This document shows, one piece after another, positions 43,863 through 49,358 of a DNA stretch of 49,358 nucleotides (position 1 is the stretch's first letter; each line of letters opens with the position of its first letter). The notes under the pieces were generated by a model, which did no database searches, was not told the DNA's origin, and saw only the letters and a list, made by a program, of their open reading frames with translations. Source of the stretch: Myroides odoratimimus (GTDB lineage Bacteria; Bacteroidota; Bacteroidia; Flavobacteriales; Flavobacteriaceae); the NCBI RefSeq assembly GCF_001485415.1, contig NZ_BCMQ01000025.1:1-49358 (forward strand), read 5' to 3'. Position numbers and translations under genes: made by a program.

Positions 43863-45185
43863 CTACTCTTTAGTATATACAGCCGGCTGGTATGTATTCA
43901 CTACTAAAACAGTATCTACTTGTAATCGAGCTTTTAACCAATTCGTGATACGTATCTTCTCCGAATTTATAGGTGCAACACTATCTTTATACATTAACAC
44001 CCAATCAACTTGACTAGTTGTATCGGTTAGATTTCGCTCTACTTTACCTAAAGATACTTGTTCAAGTGATGGGAACAATACTCCGATCTCTCTCACCAAA
44101 CCAGGCTCGCTCACTTTGTACTTAGCTAACTCGCGCTTTAAATCATTAATAATAACGTCTTTCTCGGATAGGTTACTATTTTGTTTATTGATTTCCTTCA
44201 TGATTTCAGACTTGATATCTTGCTCATCTTGCTTGAAGGTCAAAGCTACATTATCTATCCCTTTTTCCTGTAAAAGTCGATTATACATCTCTATATTCTC
44301 TTTAGACAATTTCTTATCCAAAAAGGCTAACTCTACCTTACGTGGCGAGGTATTATAATTAATTTTTTTATAGATAACTGTTACCCCTCTAGCAGTAAAC
44401 TCTGTATTGATAAACTCCTCAACAGTCTTGGTAAATTTCTTCTCATTGAATAGATTATAGGCCAAGTAAAAACTTGGTATAATCAACACTAAAATCAATA
44501 AACTAATACCGTATCGCATACGTTTCTCCTTTTTTGTATCTAGTGCAGTCGCTGTAGGATATTTCAAGTATTTAATTACTAAGAACGTCGCTATACAAAT
44601 AAAGAAACAGTTAATCATATACAGATAAAATGCTCCTAAAAAATAACTAAAATTAAAAGTTGCTAAACCATATCCTGCAGTACATAAAGGAGGCATTAAG
44701 GCTGTAGCAATCGCTACTCCTGGAATAGGATTTCCTTTCTCTACTCGAGTAATTGAAATCACCCCCACTAATCCACCAAAAAAAGCAATCAACACATCAT
44801 AAATCGTCGGTGCAGTACGAGCAAGTAATTCTGATTGTACATCTTTAAATGGGCTTAAATAAAAATAAACTGAAGATACAACCAAACTTACAATTGTAGC
44901 TATAACCAAGCTTTTAATAGAAATCTTCAGTAATAAAAAGTTATAGGTACCAAGTGCAAAACCAGCTCCTACAATTGGTCCCATCAATGGTGAGATCAAC
45001 ATAGCTCCAATTACCACCGCTGTAGAATTTACATTTAACCCTATCGACGCAATGATAATTGCACATGCCAAAATCCAAAGATTTGATCCTTTAAAAGCAA
45101 TATTTGCTACTATATTTTCAAGGACTTTTTCGCCCTTCTCCTCACCTTTGTGAAGATTGATGTAATCAAAAAACTTACTAGTCAT
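43863..45185 (-). CDS. DUF389-family membrane protein
   Basis: 440 aa. The N-terminal ~230 residues hold about six membrane helices with the family pattern: ANIAFKGSNLWILACAIIIASIGLNVNSTAVVIGAMLISPLMGPIVGAGFALG and PIPGVAIATALMPPLCTAGYGL. The C-terminal ~200 residues are hydrophilic and probably extracytoplasmic or cytoplasmic; they include a coiled-coil part (NSNLSEKDVIINDLKRELAKYK). Function unknown; some members are suggested to be transport-related. It follows nhaA by 8 bp, so it is co-transcribed with the Na+/H+ antiporter. Confidence 0.88.
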   Translation of the reverse strand: MTSKFFDYINLHKGEEKGEKVLENIVANIAFKGSNLWILACAIIIASIGLNVNSTAVVIGAMLISPLMGPIVGAGFALGTYNFLLLKISIKSLVIATIVSLVVSSVYFYLSPFKDVQSELLARTAPTIYDVLIAFFGGLVGVISITRVEKGNPIPGVAIATALMPPLCTAGYGLATFNFSYFLGAFYLYMINCFFICIATFLVIKYLKYPTATALDTKKEKRMRYGISLLILVLIIPSFYLAYNLFNEKKFTKTVEEFINTEFTARGVTVIYKKINYNTSPRKVELAFLDKKLSKENIEMYNRLLQEKGIDNVALTFKQDEQDIKSEIMKEINKQNSNLSEKDVIINDLKRELAKYKVSEPGLVREIGVLFPSLEQVSLGKVERNLTDTTSQVDWVLMYKDSVAPINSEKIRITNWLKARLQVDTVLVVNTYQPAVYTKE

Positions 45186-45193
45186 TTAAAACA

Positions 45194-46516
45194 TTATTTC
45201 GTTGACTTACTCAATACCATATAGCCTAGCACACCACCAATGATGGATGCTACAAAAATACCTATCTTCGCTTGAGTCATGTACTCCTCATTAGTAAATG
45301 CTAACGAAGTTACAAACAAAGACATTGTGAATCCAATAGAAGCTAGCAAACCTAATCCTAATAGATTTTTCACATTCATTCCTTCAGGGAAAGGAGCTAC
45401 TTTTAATTTCACTAAAAGCACTGTAAATCCAACTACTCCAACTACTTTCCCTACTAATAAGCCAAGAGCTACACCAAGAGCTACATTAGTACTAAACAAG
45501 TGATCCATATCAATATCTAAAGATACCCCAGCATTAGCTAAAGCGAATATAGGGATAATTAGATAGGTTACCATCGGATGCATCATATGTTCTAAACGTT
45601 GTAATGGAGGAGTAGCAGCACTACTTGTATGCTCAATCTCTTCTAAGATATGCAATTGTTCGTTTGTTAATGTCGGAATTTTATCATTGGGATCAATGCC
45701 TCTAAACCTATCTAACAAACCTTGCATCTTATCGCCATATACTTTCTCGCTAATTCTCACATTTGCAGGAATTGTAAAAGCAGCTAATACTGCTGCAATT
45801 GTCGCATGTACTCCTGAAAGCAAAAATGCTGTCCAAACTCCACCAATACCCAAGATTGCATAAAACATAATATTTCTAACTCCCATTTTATTTCCCAAAT
45901 ACATCACTAATAAAATAGCAGCACCAATGATTAAATGTAACATAGAAATCTCAGAGGTATAAAAGAATGCAATCACAAGTACCGCTCCTAAGTCATCTAC
46001 AATCGCCAATGCAGTTAAGAAAACCTTTAATGTCAAGGGTATACGACTACCCAATAAATACAAGACTCCTAAGGCAAAAGCAATATCTGTTGCCATCGGA
46101 ATTCCCCATCCATTAGACATCTCTCCACTTGGATTTAGAAAAAAATAAATACCCGCAGGAACAATCATTCCTCCTAATGCAGCTCCAATAGGAAGCATTG
46201 CTTTACGTGGGTTTGATAATTCTCCAGCTACAATCTCTCTTTTTAACTCTAGCCCTACAACAAAGAAAAAGATAGCCATTAACCCATCATTAATCCAGTG
46301 GTGAATACTATATTCAAAGAAGCTATTGCCTGCCCATTGAAAACCAAATTTATACTCTAATATGTGATGGTACTGTTCTTTAAATGATGTATTTGCTAAT
46401 ATTAACGCTATAATCACACTTATACCTAGAACGATCCCTCCAGATTTTTCTTGTTGCATAAATCGCTGTATCGGTGATACCATCCTCTCAATAGGTGTTT
46501 TGTCCAATTGCCTCAT
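45194..46516 (-). CDS. nhaA: NhaA Na+/H+ antiporter
   Basis: 440 aa. SIHHWINDGLMAIFFFVVGLELKREIVAGEL is the conserved N-terminal block, and DDLGAVLVIAFFY contains the paired aspartates (equivalent to D163/D164 of E. coli NhaA) that carry Na+ and H+. It exports Na+ in exchange for protons at the inner membrane, for pH and salt homeostasis. Two-gene unit with DUF389 (8-bp gap). A perfect 22-bp hairpin lies 135-182 bp upstream. Confidence 0.95.
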   Translation of the reverse strand: MRQLDKTPIERMVSPIQRFMQQEKSGGIVLGISVIIALILANTSFKEQYHHILEYKFGFQWAGNSFFEYSIHHWINDGLMAIFFFVVGLELKREIVAGELSNPRKAMLPIGAALGGMIVPAGIYFFLNPSGEMSNGWGIPMATDIAFALGVLYLLGSRIPLTLKVFLTALAIVDDLGAVLVIAFFYTSEISMLHLIIGAAILLVMYLGNKMGVRNIMFYAILGIGGVWTAFLLSGVHATIAAVLAAFTIPANVRISEKVYGDKMQGLLDRFRGIDPNDKIPTLTNEQLHILEEIEHTSSAATPPLQRLEHMMHPMVTYLIIPIFALANAGVSLDIDMDHLFSTNVALGVALGLLVGKVVGVVGFTVLLVKLKVAPFPEGMNVKNLLGLGLLASIGFTMSLFVTSLAFTNEEYMTQAKIGIFVASIIGGVLGYMVLSKSTK

Positions 46517-46650
46517 AAAAATAACTCTTCTTTTTTAATGTTATACATAGTTTACAAACTCAAAAATAGAAAATTAATTTTGTTAGCTACTATACGACAG
46601 TTATTTCTATGAATTCTTATCCTTATTTAACTTTTATAAGATTTTTACTA

Positions 46651-46698
46651 CTTAGATTCAACTAATAAATGCAACAGCATTTATTAGTTGAATCTAAG
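46651..46698. repeat. Perfect 22-bp inverted repeat with a 4-nt loop
   Basis: Arms 46651-46672 and 46677-46698 pair without a mismatch around AACA. There is no T-run on either side and it is not next to a stop codon, so it is not a usual terminator. It lies in the nhaA leader region or is the relic of a small mobile repeat. Confidence 0.8.
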
Positions 46699-47088
46699 AT
46701 AGAATTAAAAATAGTTCAATCTTTTACTCCATAAAAATAGTTAACTAAAGCCAAATAGACACCCCGACAACCAAAAAACACCTTAACAAGTTTAGTATTC
46801 CATAACAAAATACATCAAATTAAATTAGTTAACTAATAATATAAAACAAATACAACAAAACACTGAAAAACAAAATAAAAATAAACAAAAGCTAAAACTA
46901 ATATTTCTACTAAAATATTCGCTTCCATCAATCAAAAAAACAGATGATTATTTAACTTTTTAGTACTTTTTTAATACATTTAAAATCATTATATTTGATT
47001 TTAACCTAATTTGCTAAGGTGAGCTATTAGGTGAGTTGGTTTTTTACAAAAAAGACAATAGGTTGATTTAAAGATATTTACGAGGAGT

Positions 47089-47111
47089 GGTTCGAATCCT
47101 GCCACCCCGAC
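47089..47111 (+). pseudogene. 3' end of a tRNA gene (tRNA-Pro-like), 5' part missing
   Basis: GGTTCGAATCCTGCCACCCCGAC matches the T-loop, T-stem 3' strand and acceptor 3' strand of a tRNA whose acceptor would begin CGGGGTG, as in tRNA-Pro. The expected T-stem 5' strand (GCAGG) is not present; AGTGG stands there instead, and no anticodon or D arm can be fitted upstream. A terminator follows immediately. This is what an att site or recombination scar at a tRNA gene looks like. Confidence 0.7.
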
Positions 47112-47143
47112 AAAAAGGAATCACTATTAAGTGGTTCCTTTTT
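47112..47143 (+). terminator. Terminator following the tRNA fragment
   Basis: AAAAAGGAATCACT (47112-47125) and AGTGGTTCCTTTTT (47130-47143) pair with one wobble around a 4-nt loop and run into Ts. It is presumably the original terminator of the tRNA gene whose 3' end it adjoins. Confidence 0.75.
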
Positions 47144-47220
47144 TATTTATAAACACTTTTCTCTCCTAGCATGAACATTAAAAACCTCCTCAATTCAATT
47201 TTTTTATCTTAAATCCTTTA

Positions 47221-47770
47221 TTAAAATACAGTACAGCCTTTTTCTTCTGTAAAAGGGATAATAAACACTTCTCCTTTTGTATCACTTGTAACTTTTAGTT
47301 CTAATACTCTACCTTTGAAACTAAAAAAAACTCTAATCTTAGGTAGTTCTTCTTTAAGTAAACTAATTTTTTTTGTTTTTGATGATCTTTTAATCCTACT
47401 AAACAACTTGGACATCTCGCTTTCTTTATCTAATTCATCAAGTTTACAACTTACTAAAAAAATATCACTTCCAAACATGTTAGATTCTTCCCAAATATTT
47501 AAATCTAATTTGTGGCGATCAGATTTATAAGTTATCCAATAATCCACTGCCTCGGATCGTTTATCTAAATCTTTCTCATCAATAATCTCCTCTATTTTCC
47601 ACAGATTTCGTATAGGATTAATTACAAAAATAAGCTCTCTATCTTCTATTGTTTCTCTATAAAAAATAGAATTTATTTTATCCTTATCTTCTACTGTAAT
47701 AATGAAGTCGTCTTGACTTTTGTAAAATAAAGAAGGGTTATAGAAATTTGTGTCGCTAAACAAACAAAAA
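47221..47770 (-). pseudogene. Unknown gene truncated at its 5' end by an IS remnant
   Basis: The frame reads from about 47770 to a TAA at 47221-47223 (roughly 180 codons). Upstream it stays open only because it runs into the transposase remnant on the other strand, and the first available initiator there is a TTG at 47844. No ATG occurs near the front, so the natural start is lost. The product (NIWEESNMFGSDIFLVSCKLDELDKE and others) is a charged alpha/beta protein I do not recognise. The junction near 47765-47781 is where the IS5-like sequence begins. Confidence 0.6.
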
Positions 47771-48005
47771 CTACAACCCCGTGTACCAAGTACTCCACAA
47801 AGATAGTATAGAATTAGATATAGTACCTCACTTACCACTTCCAAAAAGAGGATTTAAATCAAAAGCTCCACTTTATGAGATAGTTAATGCTATATTGTAT
47901 AAACTAAAAACAGGTATCCAGTGGAGTTATTTGCCAGTTCAAGCTTTATTTAGCACTCAAATATTAAGTCATAAAACAGTATTTGGTCATTTTCGATTAC
48001 TATGA
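47770..48005 (+). mobile_element. IS5-type transposase remnant (N-terminal part)
   Basis: From a GTG at 47781, 74 codons read MYQVLHKDSIELDIVPHLPL... then LYEIVNAILYKLKTGIQWSYLPV and HKTVFGHFRLL, ending at TGA or TAG near 48003. This is the N-terminal helix-turn-helix region (DUF4096-like) of IS5-group transposases, which normally continues for the DDE domain. No DDE motif follows and the IS110 gene lies 131 bp further. The copy is a dead fragment. Confidence 0.75.
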
Positions 48006-48135
48006 TAAAAGCAAATCATTATTAATATATTTTACACCTTATTTTTGAGAATAACTCAATAAAACAAGGCATATCTAACCTGAGGATTATATCCGTATTA
48101 TCCTCTATTTTTGTTTCTAATTCAATGTATGATGT

Positions 48136-49131
48136 TTATGCTACTTGTCGTACCTCATAAGCTTTTTTATTCCTAACACAAGAACATATACGCTGTACAA
48201 GCTTGTTTCTAACATTGTTTAAAACAAGCATCTTATGCTTACCTTCTCCAACTTTCCTCTCGTAATAAGCCCTTATCTCTGGGTCCCATCTAACAGCTGA
48301 TAAAGCACAGAGATGTAAAAGTTTTTTAAGCTTTTTATTAGCCATAAAGTGTACTTTAGCTTTGCCTCTTACACTTTTACCTGAAGTATATTCAAAAGGG
48401 ACAACACCACAATAAGATGCTAATTGTCGAGAGTCTTCAAATGATGTAAACGCATTGGTATAACATATTAAAAACATCGCTGTAATATCTCCAACACCTC
48501 TTACAGAAATCACACAATCAAATATCTCAGATACCTCTTGATTTTCTCTAATAAGAGTATTTAACTGTTCTTCAATCACCTTTATAGCGTTCTCTAAAGC
48601 CTTGATAATAGCCTTATCATTTTTAGACAAAACCTTGTACAGTTCATCATTAAACCCCTTAAATTCGTTGGTTCTTACTTCTATAGCTGTCTTATGAGCT
48701 ATACTCATCTCTCGCTGTCCCAATAGAGCCTGAATCTTATTCAATACAGCCTTTGATGCTTTAAAGAGCTTCGCTTCTTCTTGATTTTTCTTAGCATACA
48801 ATGCTATCCTTTTAGAATCTATCTTGTCATTCTTTCCTCTTTGTATTCCACTACTTCTTATAATTCTATAAGCCATTTCTACCCATAGATTACAATTCTT
48901 TGAAAGCAAAATATCTACTAAAATATTTTTATAAATACCTGTATGCTCCATACATATCAATGTTTCCTCTACACAACATCCTTCGCTTTTCATCCACTTC
49001 ATAAATTGATCAACTCCCGTTTTAGTGTTTTCAAACTGATTGTGTTTACAAGAATTAGCATCTACATAAATAGCTACATCAAAATAATCTTTGGAAATAT
49101 CTATTCCGATAAATTGTGTAAATTTGTCCAT
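48136..49131 (-). CDS. IS110-family transposase (DEDD recombinase)
   Basis: 331 aa, full length. The N-terminal DEDD domain has D11 (GIDISKDYFDVAI), E62 (MEHTGIY) and D102/D105 (KNDKIDSKRIALY). The C-terminal Transposase_20 domain has RGVGDITAMFLICYTNAF, LASYCGVVPFEYTSGKSVRG with the catalytic Ser candidate in TSG, and KKLKKLLHLCALSAVRWDPEIRAYYERK. IS110 elements insert without terminal inverted repeats and use a structured non-coding RNA; the conserved upstream DNA here folds accordingly. The gene appears intact, so the element may be active. Confidence 0.95.
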   Translation of the reverse strand: MDKFTQFIGIDISKDYFDVAIYVDANSCKHNQFENTKTGVDQFMKWMKSEGCCVEETLICMEHTGIYKNILVDILLSKNCNLWVEMAYRIIRSSGIQRGKNDKIDSKRIALYAKKNQEEAKLFKASKAVLNKIQALLGQREMSIAHKTAIEVRTNEFKGFNDELYKVLSKNDKAIIKALENAIKVIEEQLNTLIRENQEVSEIFDCVISVRGVGDITAMFLICYTNAFTSFEDSRQLASYCGVVPFEYTSGKSVRGKAKVHFMANKKLKKLLHLCALSAVRWDPEIRAYYERKVGEGKHKMLVLNNVRNKLVQRICSCVRNKKAYEVRQVA

Positions 49132-49310
49132 ATGATAATTATTTAAGGCAACCTGTTACTAAAATATCATCTAAACCTTAATACTAGACCTCGACGTCTT
49201 AATTACTAGTCTGATACTCTTTAGTAAAATCAACAAAGTCCTACTCGAATTTTAGGGCGTTATCCTTGTAATTCGTCTGGTTCACTTTGTTGATTAGGTT
49301 GTTTTATTTA
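49132..49310 (-). ncRNA. Candidate IS110 bridge RNA
   Basis: In IS110-group elements a bridge RNA is encoded in the non-coding end upstream of the transposase. Here the interval holds two stem-loops. A 12-bp perfect stem, AATCAACAAAGT (49228-49239) with ACTTTGTTGATT (49284-49295), encloses an inner 6-bp stem CGAATT (49246-49251) with AATTCG (49270-49275). A second loop is closed by CTAAA (49171-49175) with TTTAG (49220-49224). This two-loop plan resembles the donor- and target-binding loops of known bridge RNAs. The transcript borders are not determined. Confidence 0.55.
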
Positions 49311-49358
49311 TTCTCTACAATATTATCATATTCTCAGTTAGCAAATCTAAAGGTAATT

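Larger units (their letters stand above)
46517..47220. other. 704-bp AT-rich non-coding interval
   Basis: It contains the 22-bp-arm hairpin (46651-46698) and the tRNA 3'-end fragment with its terminator (47089-47143). Between them (46700-47088) I see no coding frame or RNA that I can name. A repeated AGGTGAG occurs near 47017-47036. Confidence 0.6.
48110..49310 (-). mobile_element. IS110-family insertion sequence, ends approximate
   Basis: It comprises the intact transposase gene and the non-coding DNA upstream of it (49132-49310). IS110 ends have no inverted repeats and no target duplication, so the borders cannot be fixed by sight. The right border is bounded by the IS5-like remnant ending at 48005. 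Confidence 0.7.

Noticed and set aside
46990..47111. A complete tRNA gene
   Set aside because: Only the T-loop, one T-stem strand and the acceptor 3' strand can be fitted; the paired strands, D arm and anticodon arm are absent.
1..49358. CRISPR array
   Set aside because: No regularly spaced repeats of 20-40 bp were seen by eye, and no cas gene is present.

Overview
The window is AT-rich DNA from a member of the Bacteroidota, most probably a Flavobacteriaceae and perhaps Myroides. The evidence is an RteC-domain protein, -7 elements of the TAnnTTTG type, no obvious Shine-Dalgarno sites, a MocR/GNAT/CMD cluster, HisKA_3/LuxR two-component pairs and lipoproteins with flavobacterial signal peptides. 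The genus is inferred from general resemblance, not from a marker gene.

Layout. (1) 1-2852, minus strand: a MauE/DoxX-like membrane protein cut by the window edge, then a translationally coupled cassette of an unknown 111-aa protein, a 7-TM protein, a histidine kinase and a LuxR response regulator. A shared CAATACGT motif lies upstream of both transcription units. (2) 3037-7312: RteC-domain protein, FMN azoreductase and a divergent MocR regulator with a palindrome over its -7 element, then a GNAT and an AhpD-like protein. (3) 7433-10876: a decayed GNAT remnant, a chromate transporter ChrA and a SulP anion transporter. (4) 11131-18790, minus strand: a full arsenic/organoarsenical resistance locus in two ArsR-controlled modules. 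Module A is arsR2, a Cys-tailed DUF6428-like protein, arsC, acr3 and arsO. Module B is arsR1, arsF-, arsG- and arsE-like genes, arsD and arsA. Both modules have dyads of the form TCG-N8-CGA just upstream of their arsR genes. (5) 18881-20538: an esterase lipoprotein and a divergent TatC paralogue that has lost the glutamates used to read twin-arginine signals. (6) 20781-29519: genes of mostly unknown role, including a large cytoplasmic LRR protein, a lipoprotein, a secreted MORN/YwqK-like protein and an AAA+ ATPase with a small partner; OsmC and an AraC regulator follow. (7) 29590-36820: a tight four-gene operon with paired eight-cysteine double zinc ribbons, a very large helical protein, a small DUF1266-like protein and a TPR protein. 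This is the best candidate for an undescribed system here. (8) 37029-41187: two unknown genes flanking a perfect 20-bp palindrome, then a LuxR regulator and a TPR histidine kinase. (9) 41474-46516: BCCT transporter, a DUF3179-like remnant, a DUF389 protein and NhaA. (10) 46517-49358: a mobile-element scar zone with a 22-bp perfect hairpin, a tRNA 3' end without its 5' part, a gene truncated by an IS5-like remnant, and an IS110-family element whose upstream non-coding DNA folds like a bridge RNA.

How the genes fit together. Regions 3 and 4 form an oxyanion/metalloid resistance block: ChrA expels chromate, ArsC reduces arsenate, and Acr3, ArsA/ArsD, the ArsEFG-like set and ArsO handle inorganic and organic arsenicals. 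Regions 8 and 9 carry signalling and ion or osmolyte homeostasis (BCCT, NhaA). Functions for region 7 cannot be assigned from sequence alone.
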